Positions 1 to 12,424 of a DNA stretch of 64,000 bases are shown one piece after another. The first letter of the stretch is position 1, and the number at the start of each line of letters is the position of its first letter. The stretch lies in assembly GCA_000320605.2 (NCBI GenBank), contig KB445823.1, positions 69,961-133,960 of the forward strand, read 5' to 3'. This DNA is from Gelatoporia subvermispora B. Taxonomy: Eukaryota; Basidiomycota; Agaricomycetes; Polyporales; Gelatoporiaceae. The notes below the pieces were generated by a model that saw only the letters and a program-made list of their open reading frames with translations, was not told the DNA's origin and made no database searches. The position numbers and the translations under genes are program-made.

Positions 1-737
1 CGCACCGGGGTTCGCACGGCTTGTTGCAGCCGTGATAGTACCGCGTCGGGGCCCGGCGCGTAGGTTGTAACCAGAGGACATAGTTCCGGGAAGAAGAGTA
101 GAATGGAAACGGAAAGGGGTATGGTGGGCGAGTCGGAGTTCGGAACGTCGAGTTGATCAGACCCGAAGTACCCAGAGACTACGGTCGCCGGAGTAGAGTT
201 AGAGAATAAGCAGAAGTTGTTACTTTGAAGCTAGTGGTGTCCAGATAGAGAGTCGGACTGTTCAAAATATGTGACGCTCGCCGCCGGATAGGGCAGGTGG
301 CGGCACACGTGATGAGAAGAGGCACTCGGTGCGAGAACAGGGATTGAGTCTCTATTCCAAGTGCGCTGTCCGTAGCATACAAACGTCGGGTCTTATATAG
401 CTAGGGGGGAGTCGGACAATGAACTGGGGGGTATAACGACTGCAGGAAAATAGGGGAAAGGGAAGTGAAAGTAAAAGATAGACGAACCCCTAGACGACTC
501 TAGGGTTCCCAAAACGGCAGGTACCTCAACCGCTCGCGTCGTAAGCCACGCGCTCGCTACAGGTGGTATCGCTCATGACCATATTCCCATGTGTCGGCTT
601 TCTATCCGCGCTCTCATCGGAAAGTGACTTTCTTGACACCGGGGGTGAACTGTGTGAACGTCCACATGAGCTCAGACTAGTATAAGGACTTGCTGCACCC
701 TATCTCGAACTTTCGTGCATCTTCATCCTGAGCTCTC
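1..737. other. No supportable gene; upstream region of the AhpC/TSA_2 gene
   Basis: Short open frames on both strands carry no recognisable domain and no consistent splice pattern. The last 100 bases or so before the ATG at 738 are pyrimidine-rich and probably hold the 5' untranslated region of the following gene. A truncated gene from outside the window cannot be excluded at the extreme left edge. Confidence 0.5.
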
Positions 738-1786
738 ATGGCCACAGACAACAATGCTGAGCACAATGGCGCTCTTGATGCAGAAACTCTCGCTGAGGCT
801 TCGAAGTTGACCGTGTACGATGGCTTTGGAAATCAAGTTGAATTCGGGTCTTTGTTCCGCGATAAGAAGACGGTCGTAGTCTTCATTCGTTGCGTATCTT
901 GTCTACGCTTGGATCAGGCTGGACATCGCTCTGACGACCAGAACAGGGCACTTTTTTTGCGGAGTATGTGTCAACTGTGCACTATATTGTCTGTCTTCAA
1001 TTCATATGAAATCCCATCCTTGTGATCTCTCCAGAGCTGTCAGGTATGGCATGGTCGCCCTCCGGACATTTTCTATGGACCTGAGCTACTGCTCTTAGCA
1101 ATATGTGATGCAATTAGCTAGTGTACCCAAGGAATCCCTGGAGCAGGCCGGAGTAAAAGTCGTAATTGTGGGCTGCGGCGAGTGGTCCTTGATCAAGAAC
1201 TACTGTGGTAAGCCCCGAGTGCACACAGACTGGCTCCTTCCTGGCCTATATCTTATGCTGTAATCATGTCATCTGGACGTACAGAGACAACAGGCTACGC
1301 CGGCGAGTTGTATGCAGATCCCTCGCGCGCGCTGTATCGCACGCTCGGCCTGATTGAAAACCTCAACATTACTCCGGCTGGGGAGGAGAAACGCAGCTAC
1401 CTCACGCGAAGCCTGCTTGGGAACGTCATGAAGAGCATCTGGGTCAGCATACTATCATGGTTCTTGCTGATAAAGATCCGTTCTCTAACTCGTGATCCTC
1501 GCCATAGAACGGTCCGCTCAAGAGCCCTCAACACATCGGCAAGCAGGGCAACATCTCCCAACTGGGGGCAGACTACATTCTGGGACCGGGTGGGTACTGC
1601 GGATTGCACAATTCCAATATCTCTGACACTATTCCGTAGGGCAAGAGTGCACGTTCGCATCGCGAATGCAGCACACCGAGGATCGTAAGGAACATTACTG
1701 GCCATACTTGTATCCGCTCATTGATGACCGTCGTAGATGTGGAAGTAGCGGAGTTGATGAAACATGCTGGGGTAACTTACCCCTAA
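738..1786 (+). CDS. AhpC/TSA_2 (peroxiredoxin-like 2) family redox protein
   Basis: Spliced model with eight exons: 738-888, 947-963, 1035-1043, 1099-1207, 1285-1442, 1508-1589, 1640-1684, 1737-1786; 206 residues, frame kept throughout. The protein has the thioredoxin-fold features of the AhpC/TSA_2 group: a beta strand ending TVVVFIRHFFCG followed by SCQQYV, giving a CxxC-like pair C55-G-S-C58 at the expected peroxidatic position, then VKVVIVGCGEW, TGYAGELYADPSRALYRTLGL and a C-terminal GADYILGPGQECTF segment. Family members are small cytosolic thiol proteins related to PRXL2/AAED1; the exact substrate is unknown. Exons of 17 and 9 nt encode exactly the catalytic CGSCQ stretch. The first donor (GTTGCG) is weak but is the only one that restores the conserved RHFFCG reading. 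Convergent with the F-box gene that follows. Confidence 0.88.
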
Positions 1787-1951
1787 ATTGCTGCGCAGAA
1801 ACCATCCCGCTCGAAATGACGTGCTCTGCTTCCCAACCCCATTTGATGATTCCTCCACAATACCAGAAAGTATTCGAACTGTCTGCGTAGCGGACTATCC
1901 TCTGCGTTGCTCTGCCCCGTTGTATGTTGTACACTATGATCGATTGTATGA

Positions 1952-4350
1952 CTATCCTTGGTCTACAGCACGATCTTGCTCGTCAGTAGCTCTGTCCGCT
2001 TGCTTCTGCCACGCTTCTACAAGATGCGACCATGGCAGCTGGGTCGCGTAGACTTCTTCTACGCGCCTCCGGAACTCGTCCTCTGTCTCGGGTGCACCAT
2101 CCACATGAAGCGGCGCCCTCGGCTCATCTGGGTCTGGGTCTATCTCTAATGGGATCGGGACGCGTCTACCGTCCGCGTCTAGAGAGAAACGCGAAGTCAG
2201 ACATTTCATGTGACGAGTATCGGGATATCGAAACGTACCTTGTCTCGGTGCACGTGCGAAGTCAAGGACGTGGACAGCCGTACTATTGGAGGGCGCGACG
2301 CATAGACGACCAATGCCCTGATCCCACGCTAGCGCGGCGACGGAGCTCGTATCGATTTCAGGCGGATACTCGACTTGCAAGGCGTATGCACTCTCCTCGT
2401 CCGCCTCACCCGCCTGTCCCGCAAAGAGTTGGGGATCGCAGAGCCGACCAATCTTGCAGATCGCGGGTGCAGCGCGGCGGTCATCGTCGGGAGTAAAATA
2501 GATGAGAGAACGGTACGTCCCGGGCAGGATGCGCGGAACGTATTCGGCTGAGACCCGTTCCATGGCCACCTCTCGTATGCTCTCGTCGAGGGAGTAACTG
2601 TATGTCACCATCGTGCCCGACGGCAGGCACAGCTCGTGGCGCTTCGGGGTGAGGATGATGCGCATAAAGCCTTTGTACGCGTATGGGTGCATGCCATAGC
2701 GGGTATCTTCGAGCTTTTCGTAGCGCTGCGCCCAGATAGTGATAGGGTGCGCAGGCGGGAACTCCAAGTGCTCCCGTAATTGTGCGTGGACAGAGCTGTC
2801 CTCCATGGTCGGGATGCCATGATCGCTAATCTGGACGTTGCTTAGAGTACCGTAGTATTCGTGGTCATGCCAGTGCGTCTGAGCAGCATCACGACTATAC
2901 TCCTCGTTCTCATCGCTGTGGTTACGAAGTATGTCGAACAGCTCGACCACGTACTCCCCTTCGTGAGGGTTGCCAATCTCGCGGACTACGAGAACTTGTT
3001 GTTGGCATGGCAGAGGCCGTACCGCCATAATAGTGTGTTGCTGTACGTCATCTCAAATCGTTGTAATGCTGCCAGCATAACCGAAAAGAGACGTACAACA
3101 TCTGGGTATGGCGGTGTGTTGTTGCAATGTAGAGCCGATGCCGGGCCACCATTGAGAGATTGGAAGACGATGCTACCCGGGAGCTTAAGAACAGCGATAT
3201 ACGGTTCGCCAAATAGCTCGTCGAGGGCAGGTGCACCGAGGACGCTACGTGTGCGTATCCGTGCCAATGTCTTGAATGCGCGTCCTTGCCTCTGTGCATG
3301 ACAAATGTATTCTTCGCTCCCTGGAACAATTCTGGTATCCGCTAAAGTCTCTAGAACACTGAGAGAGATGTGGAGTACTTGACATTCGTACTTGAGCGGC
3401 ACTTCCGGGTCGGTTACGTCTTCGCCATATAGCGAGATATTTATACTGAACTAGCAGGTTCCCGTGCCTCCGGCACGAACTGCAGCACCAATAAGTCGGA
3501 GACGGCAGGGATTTAGGATGAGTCGCAGCTGCAGTTGCTCGGTGTGCGCGTCACATTGCAAGACTTCTGAATTTGACCCCAGCTTCCGCCTTCCATTTTT
3601 AGTGAATTTTCTCGATAAGGAAGTCCCGTGACCGGTACGCAATTACTATAGAAGATTCGTCATGCATGTCAATACCGAGAATCATATTTGCAGTGATCAA
3701 CTATATCTCACCCACGCATTCGGTCAACTGCATGTCGAAAGTCCCTTCTGACGTACGCTATGGCAATGCCCGGTTTTCCCTGGACCGACAGGTACTTGGC
3801 TTGTAGATGGTATGCTTTCGTACTAGTCTCCGCTTTTGCCAGAGCAATGCAGCCTCCCACAGGGTGGTCCATAGCATAGACCATGATGCCGTAGTGATGT
3901 CGATCGTCGTCGGTAACAGAGGCAACAAGGTACTGTCCCCCAGGCAGGACAACCATAGATAGGACATGCGTGTGAACAAAGAAATTCCAGTGGTGGTAAG
4001 GCTTAAGATCTTCGCAATTCCAGATTTTGTCGACAGAATATGCTCGCATCAATAGACGTTCTAACTCAAACCCGTTGAGATGCTCCAGGAAATTACGTAA
4101 CGTAGGTGCTAGGGGTGGCAGTACAAGTCGAGCCTTGCGCAGAAGCTGTCTCCAGATGATGGAGTGACGTGTAAGCTGATAGAAGTATTGGTTTACCTTT
4201 CGATGCAAGTCAGCTAAAACCATCTTGTGCAAATCGTACACATGCCTGCCACAGGTTTTGGAGGTCGGAAACATCGAGATGCTGGCCCACTAAGTCCACC
4301 AGAACATCGGAGGGAAGTCTACCTAGATATGATTCTCCAGAAATAGCCAT
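1952..4350 (-). CDS. F-box domain protein
   Basis: Model on the minus strand with exons 4350-4240, 4196-3712, 3445-3097 and 3040-1952, 677 residues. The N-terminus GRLPSDVLVDLVGQHLDVSDLQNL and, after the first intron, NQYFYQLTRHSIIWRQLL give the two halves of an F-box, the Skp1-binding helix bundle of SCF ubiquitin ligases. The long C-terminal part has no repeat I can name; it looks beta-rich, as in other agaricomycete F-box proteins whose substrate-binding half is family specific. The third intron-exon join (3712/3445) creates a 266-nt intron, long for this locus, and may hide a small exon. The start at 4350 is the first Met before the F-box; an upstream exon is possible. Role: probably a substrate receptor; substrate unknown. 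Confidence 0.72.
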
Positions 4351-5050
4351 CTCTGTTTGCGCACATCCATGATCCTCTTCAGGAAAGGTTCTACGAAGGC
4401 TCAGAGTCTGCAAGAGGTCATCGTGGCGAAGTCTTTGGCTAGCCCGCACAGAGTGGCGCGCACGACTTTCCCCTTGACCTGACTCAAATAATGAGAGGCC
4501 TAGGATCGGTGGAAGAGGAAATGGTAACCAGTTGAACAACATAGCTCAGAGAACCAGGCGACTGAATCTCGACTGGCGCCTCAGGGTTGTAAGATTGAAT
4601 GGTGGAAACTGAACGGCCGAACGCGTTCGACTTTGTAGGGGTTCCGTGTTGTGCGACTGTTTGCCAGTGAGGGCGCACCATCGCGTTGTACAGCCGTATA
4701 GAGAAATTCAGAAGCGATGAGGGACAAGAGATGGACGACACGCGGTCACGCAGAGGTTGCGCGAAGGTGTCAACAACGGACAAGCGTTTCCGCATTTAGC
4801 ATTTATACTGCAAATCTGTTGCGCGCCAATTCGGTGACGATCGTGATCGTTGAAAGGAACGTTGTCAACGAGATGGCGAATGCTATCCCGACCGGTAATC
4901 AGGCCGCTACTACATAAATACGGCAGCACTACGATAGCTCTGCAATATGCGATCGAGTAACTAAGACTATAAGCGTGTAAGTATGTAATTTCTTCGGAAG
5001 ATCCTAAATTGTGCGAGTACGTCGAACAAGATAGCAACCAACGAGCAACC
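4351..5050. other. Intergenic region between F-box gene and esterase gene
   Basis: Contains the 5' flank of the F-box gene and the 3' flank of the carboxylesterase gene (both minus). Only short, unconvincing open frames are present on either strand. Confidence 0.5.
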
Positions 5051-7486
5051 TCAGAATGGATACTTCTGGCCCATTTCTATCATCAGATTAATCTGCTCTT
5101 CTCGGTAAGTGTCTTGCGTTATATTGAGCGAGGGAGTGCCATCGAGGAACGTCATCATTGCTCGGAAACTAGTGTTGTACTGCGGCCAGAATACGCCAGT
5201 CTCGTTGTTCGGGTTGAGTTTGTTGACGAAATTGATAAGGAAGTCTGTCATGTCTCCGGTACCATAGATATCGGACAAGTCTGTAGAGTGTGCCTGCCAA
5301 CATGATGAGTATGAGAAGCACTAACATCTCAGATGGACCTACAGCGCCGAGGATCGTGTTCGACTGTCCTTTCGTGTATACTAAACTTTCGATCAGTATC
5401 ATCAAACGCATTGGATGACCACACTGACAGTACGACCACATGGGTTGCTTCGCCGATCTCTGATCCAACATGAAGCGCCTTGGACCTTGGAATACCAAGT
5501 CGCCTTGGAGCGCTGAGATGCGTTTGTACTCAGGCGTGATGGAATCTGCGAACCCAGTGCTAAATGGTGAACCCAAGGTAGCATTGTCAGGATATGCTTC
5601 CAGAATGGTGTTCATATCCTCCTGGGAGATGCCGTGAAGAATAGTTGGCAGCCAGCTCGTCATATTCGCGGCCGCTCTACGAAAATGAATCAGTGTCACA
5701 TATTTTGAAGATAAGCTGACCACATACACTACCCCGGCGATCGTCGCATCTAAGCCGAAGATGGTCCCTTCGTCTTCACAGTCCTGGAGGTAAAAACCGG
5801 ATAAGATTTCTGGTGGCACTGAGACCATGCAGACCGACCCCGTTAATTATAGGTACATTCGCCACGATCCCTTTGCGTACGAGCTCGGTCGGTGTATCAA
5901 CGAGGAGGTCATCGTCTACGCGTGGCTGCCAAGGAATATTTTGGGCCTACTTTGCGTGTCAGCGAGACAAATGGAAGGATGAGAGCGTTGCTAACCGGCT
6001 GGAGGGTTCCGGTGGCATTCGATATAGCGACCTGCAAAGTGTCGTAGGGTACTTCTCTCAGACATTGAAGTGTGTCGGAGGAACCGCTACAGCCAGCGTC
6101 TGCGACTAAAGCGTCGTAGGTGCTCTGCACCTGTGTAATGTTACCAACGGGCAGGGGTGATCCTGACTCAAGGAATGCTGCCCGGAATAGACCTTCCGAA
6201 TTGCCTCCATTGATGAGCAACTGCAACGCCACAGACCATGATCCGGCGCTCTCTCCCCATCTATCGGACGGCCGCTCAGTTACCGCGGGAGCCAGATCGG
6301 GCCACTGCTTACATTGTGACTTTCTCTGGATCACCGCCAAAGGCGCCTATATAATTCTGTACCCAGCGCAGGGCTTGACGCTCTAAATACAAGGAAGGTG
6401 TCAATTTAGAGTAATTGATCGACCGAATTTGGAGGCAGATCACTCACGATCGCGCAATCCGAGGTTACCCACCCCGGCTTCCTTGACCTCTTGGCTGCTA
6501 AGAAACCCAAATGCTGCATAAAGCCTCGCCGATCAGTGGCCGTGTACAGAAATGCGGCGGCGTTAACAGATGCTTACCAGATAGCCTGAAATTTGTCGCG
6601 ATGAGGGGCCGAAAGCTGATAGTCTAACAGTGATGTACTCGCCGGTAATTCAAGCTGACATAAATCATAGGCTGTCCTAGTTCCATCGAACGATGGACTA
6701 CGGCTTGACCATTATAGCTGGGAGAGATTGTCAGACGTCTGGAAGTGTAATCGAAACCTGTCACGCACTCGACTGCGGATCCAGTCGAGAAGCCGCCTAT
6801 GGGTGCGATCAATACGTAGTCTCGAAGAATATTTCAGCTTCTGCTTACCTCCAAAAATCCACTATATATCGAGAGGTGGTGAACTCAATGCTTATGGAGT
6901 CTGATATATTTGCATACCGCAACCACCGGGAGTTTCGCTCCTGCCTTGGTTCCTTCAGGGACGAAGACATTAAGAGTCAGGCCTGGAGCGTAAATATAAG
7001 GCTGCAGCAGTTGGATCGCAATTATGAGGCCCATACAATCTTCCGAGACGGGACCTGTAGTTCCAACGCCGTTCAGGATGCCGAAGATAGCGGAGACGTT
7101 GAACGGGAGGCTCGGCGGTAGCGTCGATGTTGACGACGTCGACGACTCATTTGAAGACGCGGCTGTTCCAGGACAAGACGGTCCGAAGGCTGTGGCGTTC
7201 ATGGTCCCAGAATAGGGCTTGTTGGGTTCCGGGAGCGAGAAACGCAGGTTACCCGTCCTACGTGTGTAAGCCTGTAAGTCATGCACGCGAAGATTTAAAA
7301 TTGAATCAGCCCTTACGGAGGTAATGCAAACGGTATGCCGAGATATTCATCAACACTTGCATTGTTGATTCCAAGCAGCGTGCCTCGATCGAGTTGTATG
7401 CTAGGGCCGGACACAGGAGAGCATAGGCCGCTCCAGGCCAAGTGCGCCCAGAGTGCAACCTGCAAATACCACGAATGAGGGGACAT
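5051..7486 (-). CDS. Secreted type-B carboxylesterase/lipase (alpha/beta hydrolase)
   Basis: Twelve exons: 7486-7317, 7257-6918, 6861-6849, 6757-6643, 6524-6448, 6382-6313, 6260-5996, 5925-5839, 5783-5728, 5676-5429, 5380-5343, 5293-5051; 573 residues. All joins keep phase. A hydrophobic N-terminus (residues about 8-25) reads as a signal peptide. Landmarks of the family are in order: LGIPFALPPTGNLRF, oxyanion-hole WIFGGGFDY, nucleophile elbow GESAGS (Ser266), DCEDEGTIF, and near the C-terminus a His in AAHSTDLSDIYG followed by TGDMTDFLINF. These are the marks of fungal secreted ester hydrolases acting on lipids or plant-derived esters. Odd points: a 13-nt exon encodes only WIFG, and intron 4 starts with GC (GCGAGT) and ends AG. 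The start was chosen because it alone gives an open signal peptide in frame with the first conserved block. Confidence 0.9.
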
Positions 7487-10400
7487 GCCAAGTCAGCGGT
7501 AGGAAAGGTTGGCGGGCTCGGCTTACGGCGCACTAAGACCCAGCAGCTTTTGTATTGGCACGAGCATTGCGCGCCGCCGGTTCATGACCGCCATCTCCGG
7601 GCCCTCGGTAAGTAGGGCATCATCTCGAGCGCATGGCACTCCTGTTATGACGCCTGACAATTCGCTGAAGTGGTGTCAGAAATGAGACCTGTGTCCAGCG
7701 GTTGCAGAATACGCACGGATCTGCATCCCTTTCCGCAGTCTTGTGAATTCCGGGCTCTGGGCGGGAACGGAGGAGAGTGACGACGCAGCGCGTATCGAAA
7801 TAAATCTGACGTCCCGAGACGGCTAAGCCGGGAGAAGTCAGCCCACCCGGATAATGGAGTCTGCACGGACAGTTTCTGCCTCTTGCTGACTATAGACAGC
7901 GCATAGACCATTGTAGAACCGGTGCCGGTCGGAGCGACACGCCCTGGGTTTGATATGTATCATGCTGGACAATACTGTGCACTGAGCCGCCGAGGAATAG
8001 ACAACTCTGAAGATCCTTGCATAAGATAATTCTCGGGGAGCTCATAAGACGTGATTACGTTAGATCCTGCCGTCTCCTCGAGCCCCTGAATCTTGAACAG
8101 ATGATAGACTGTGTGAGCATACCAATGTGTATGAGCGAGAAATGGTACGAGCGAGTTTCACTGAAACCCGACTCACATAGCCTAACACAGAATATTGACG
8201 CTTTCATCCGCAGTGATGGTGAATATTGAACGCCCAGCCGATATTCCCTTTCCAAGCGAGCTGTGACTAGATCAAAAGGACAACTGCAGGTGTGCTGCCA
8301 TGTCGAGCAGCACCAGTGAATTTGCACGTAAGCGCTTACAAAGTCAGCTCACCTTGCACCCGACACTCGGTGCTCCGGCGTGATCGCGGTTAGTACACAG
8401 GGTACATCAATACAGCCCGAGGTTGTGCGCATGACAAATCCAGTCAGTAAGGTTGACAATACATACCTAGTAAGGTTGTCTGTCTCTATCGAGATCGTCC
8501 CCGGGCCTGGGCCTGAAAGGAAGCTTTGGTCTGATAAGACCACAAGTTAGGGGTGGTCGTACGGTGCACATGTCACATTGGCGCGTCCTGATTGACACAT
8601 AATTATCGTGATATTCCGAGCTCTGGTCCGTGCTCATCCGCTTCGGGGTGCTACTGCAGGTGACTCGAGCGTACAAACCGTGAGAAGTAAGTCCATTAAC
8701 ACACTTTCAGCAGTAGGATCGCCATATGCGACGCCTGTCGGATTCGTGGCGGTAATCTCCTACAAAATGTCGAATAATGCACGAAGTGCCTGATGGCTTT
8801 CTCCGTCGAAGGCACCAACATGTGGTCACGTCTGTGTACTCAGCGGGCCTCGCAAGGCATCGATCTCGATTGTTCCCGAAACAACGGTGGTGTCCTCTCA
8901 GGCACATGGCATCCCGAAGAACCCTTAGCATTCATACTCACAAGTGGACGCAATGGCCGATATGTGATTTGCGATGTGAGTCTCATTGGTAGCCAAGGTA
9001 TCGTACATCCGTCATCGCTGTGGATTTCAGCGAGCGTCTGCATAGCATTCCGGATCGCGAGTCTCGAAAACGCACGTTAAGATTGTCGTAAGATTTCCGA
9101 GAGCGGAAGTCATCACAGATTCCGATATGTGCCTGGCGCTAAGAAAGAAGATAGCCGTTCTGAGCGTCCTCGCAATTCTGAGACAGACGATTCGGGTTTG
9201 CGAGCGCCATCGCTGCTCAAGTCTCGTTTTCATCGCAATATTTACACAATATCAAGTTTTCCAATGTACTTAGTTCTTTCAGCACCGGCGCGGAAACACT
9301 GAGGAGCGATAGATACTCACCTCTGGATTTCTATGAACGGAATGGATGCACAAGTATATGGACGCGATCTTCAACGCCAGCTCCATACGTTGGTATTTGA
9401 CTTACGTTGACCCTCACGGCAGGCACTCTCACGATATTGACACAGATTCAAGCCGACTGAACTCGGCAATTGCTCGGAAACAAAATTAGCATGTCTGGCA
9501 TTCAGCTCTAGGCAGCTGTGACTCAGCGACTGATCACTATTGATGTGCGATGCATACAGCGCAGGTAGCGCAGCCCTCTTGAGTGAAGTGAAAGCGTGAT
9601 GACTTTGAGTAGGGCTCACATATTCTTCCATACCTCACCCGCGTCCAATGAAGCCCCCTGCATACGGCTGGTGGGGTGGGCTTTAGACGGGCTTCCTGGA
9701 TCACGAGGTTGCAAAAACTCAGGGCAGCATGCGCTAAGCATGCCCATGATACGATGGCCCAACCAAATCACGCATAGAGTGGAGAATGCTGTCCGTGTGC
9801 TAGTGGCATCGTGTCGCACCTCCGGCGGACGAGGTGAAGCACTTTACACCGTGACGACTGTGGTTGGCAATGATCTAAGCCGAACAGAGTTGGCTGAGAT
9901 ATTTGGTCCATGAAGAGCCTATTGCTATTGAGTGGATACAAGGTGTCGCAGTGATACATTGCGCCAAGGACAACTGAAAGGCGTAGTAGGTGAAGGGTTC
10001 CTCACGGGCAGAAGCTACGCACGATGAAGGATGTTCGCTTGCTTCAGTAGTAAAATAAACTATGTCACATTACACAAGCCTCGAAGTTTGAAACGTTGAC
10101 CCTGACTGGAGCTGAAGCTTACGGCCTGCGAGAATGATCTAAGTGCGGCGCGTTGGACACTCTCGAGACCGACAACACATGTTGACCTACGCATGGATCC
10201 TGGACAAGATGCCGTTGGGAAACATCTCTAGCACTTCTGATGCCAGGATAGTTCTCGCACTCATGGGAGCGGCTTGCTCTCGGGAAAAATCCATGTGAAG
10301 TTCACAGCTCTAGCATCTGTCCGCAGTGCGTACGAATCCAGAATGTGGCCTTCATCTCGTTGATTTCATCATGTCTGAGAATGTAGCTGGGAAGTAAACC

Positions 10401-10699
10401 TGAAGGGAAGCACGCCAGTGCGTCTCTAGTTGTCGCGATGCGCGAAAGAGGTCTCAGATTACCAGGAGCATGTTGCAATAAAAATATCCAAGTCTTGGAG
10501 ACCAACCAAGTCGAAAATCCTGGGATTATGACGACGAGGATACGTTGGAGACTGTGGCATAGCAGATGTGGTGAACGTTGTCGCGAAGGGGCGGCGCGTC
10601 AGAGTTTGGCTGCGAACGTGGGCGTGCGAGCCTCGACCGCCTCCTCCTCATACCACCACCACCTCGTCCTCGACGTCGCCGGCGTCGAGCACACTTGCT
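7487..10699. other. 3.2 kb without a supportable gene
   Basis: Open frames are short (at most about 105 codons, 9596-9913 on +) and I recognise no family. The best-looking fragment is 8793-8969 (+), a run with MAFSVEGTNMWSR and GGVLSGTWHPEEPLAF that ends at a good GTGAGT donor, so a degraded or heavily interrupted gene is possible. No tandem repeats or terminal inverted repeats were visible. The last 120 bases are pyrimidine-rich and probably form the promoter/5' leader of the Chs4-like gene. Confidence 0.45.
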
Positions 10700-12424
10700 A
10701 TGTACGCACAGACACAATCCCGCCCGACCTCAACGTTCAACCCCGACTTTGAAGTGCACCGTCCATCTGCAAGCTCCAGAGACTTTATACCCCCAGACGC
10801 GCGCCCCGAGTCCCAATACTCGATCCAAGGCCGGCCCTCCCGTTCCCGCTCGCGGCCTCCAGGGCAACCAGCAGACTATCAATATGATACCTCATCGTGG
10901 ATAGAGCCTCAGGAGCCGCCAACCCCTCCCGACGGCGACGGCGATGACTTCTACACCTCTTCCCAACCCAACTTCCATGAGCCGCAGGCGTACTCTCGCT
11001 CGGTTGCCACCCAGTCTGTCCGAGCATCCTCACCACCCCCGGGTCCTATCCTAGATCACTCACACTTACGGCCCGGAAACCAAGCTGCGCTCCTGTCGCA
11101 CGAACGCACGCTCGAGCTGTACCGGGCCAACGCCAAGAAAACACAAGACCCGGATCTCCAATTCGAGTTCGCCGTCTTTCTCATTGATGCATCCAAGACG
11201 CTCCCCATGCCCACCCCGACGCCGGGAAATGTGCTCGAGGTGGAGCGGGCCCAGGAAAAGCGGGAGCAGCTCGTGCACGAGGCGACCGCGCTGCTGAAGC
11301 GGCTCGCGGACCGCGGGCACATGCCGTCGCAGTACTTCCTAGCGGACTGCTATGCCAACGGGATCGGGACGCACAAGGGCCGGCAGGACTTTGACCGTGC
11401 GTTCCCTCTCTTCGTGCTTGCCGCAAAGCACGGACACCCCGACGCGGCGTACCGCGCAGGGACCTGCTGCGAGAACGGATGGGGCTGCCGGCGCGAGGCG
11501 GCCAAAGCAGTCCAATTCTACCGCAAGGCGGCTGCGGCGGGCCATCCTGGTGCGATGTACCGCTTGGGGATCGCGGAGCTGAATGGCGAGCTGAGCCTGT
11601 CGAAGAGTCCTAAGGGCGGCGTGGGCTGGCTGAAGCGATCGGCGGAGTGTGCGACGGCCGAATTCCCGCATGCGCTGCACGAGCTCGCGCTGCTTCATGA
11701 GCGCGGGATCGACAACGTACTGTTCGTAGACTACGAGTACGCGACGGAACTGCTCGCGCAGGCGGCGGAGTTAGGGTACGCGCCGAGTGCGTACAGGCTG
11801 GGCGAGTGCTACGAGTACGGCAAGCTCGGTTGCCCGCAGGACCCTGCCTTGTCTATTCACTACTATGTGCGTGATTGGCTTCCGGCATGCCGACTAACCT
11901 GGCGCTGACCGGCTTACATCGCGCTCGACAGAACATCGCAGCACAGCAAGACCACCGAGATGCATGTTTCGCACTCACTGCGTGGTACCTCGTCGGCTCT
12001 CCGGGCGTGCTCCCCCAGTCGGACACGGAGGCATTCCTGTGGGCGAAGCGTGCCGCAGAGGCAGGCCTCGTGAAAGCGATGTATGCCGTGGGCTACTTCC
12101 TCGAAGTAGGCATCGGCACGGAACCCAATTACAATGAGTAAGTCTGTCACTTTGAGTTTCGTCCCTTTACCACTACCTGCAGTCCTCGCATGTCGTCGAT
12201 TGCATGTCACTGTGCGCTACGCTGACTCTCGCTCTGACAGAGGGATATCATGGTACAAACGCGCGGCGGAGCTAGGTGACAAGCGTGCGGCGCAACGGCT
12301 GAGGGGACAAAGCGCCCCGGCTGCGCCTGGCGGACCTGGCTCCGTACTGCACCGGGGCTCGGACGAACTCTCCACGAGCGGGTCCGGCAAGGGCGGAAAG
12401 GACAAGGACTGTGTCATCATGTGA
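10700..12424 (+). CDS. Sel1-repeat protein, Chs4/Skt5-like activator of chitin synthase
   Basis: Three exons: 10700-11866, 11932-12137, 12241-12424; 518 residues. The first 130 residues are Pro/Ser-rich and disordered. From about residue 200 to 480 run successive Sel1-like (TPR-related) repeats, recognisable by LADCYANGIGT, AAYRAGTCCENGWG, AMYRLGIAELNG, SAYRLGECYEYG, AMYAVGYFLEVGIGT and the final WYKRAAELGDKRAAQRL. The C-terminus is KDKDCVIM, a CaaX farnesylation box. This combination is that of yeast Skt5/Chs4, which binds and activates class IV (Chs3-type) chitin synthase at sites of septation and growth; prenylation supports membrane attachment. Start at 10700 follows a pyrimidine-rich leader; an in-frame ATG at 10568 would add a low-complexity extension and is less likely. 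Role in cell wall synthesis is inferred from family. Confidence 0.9.
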
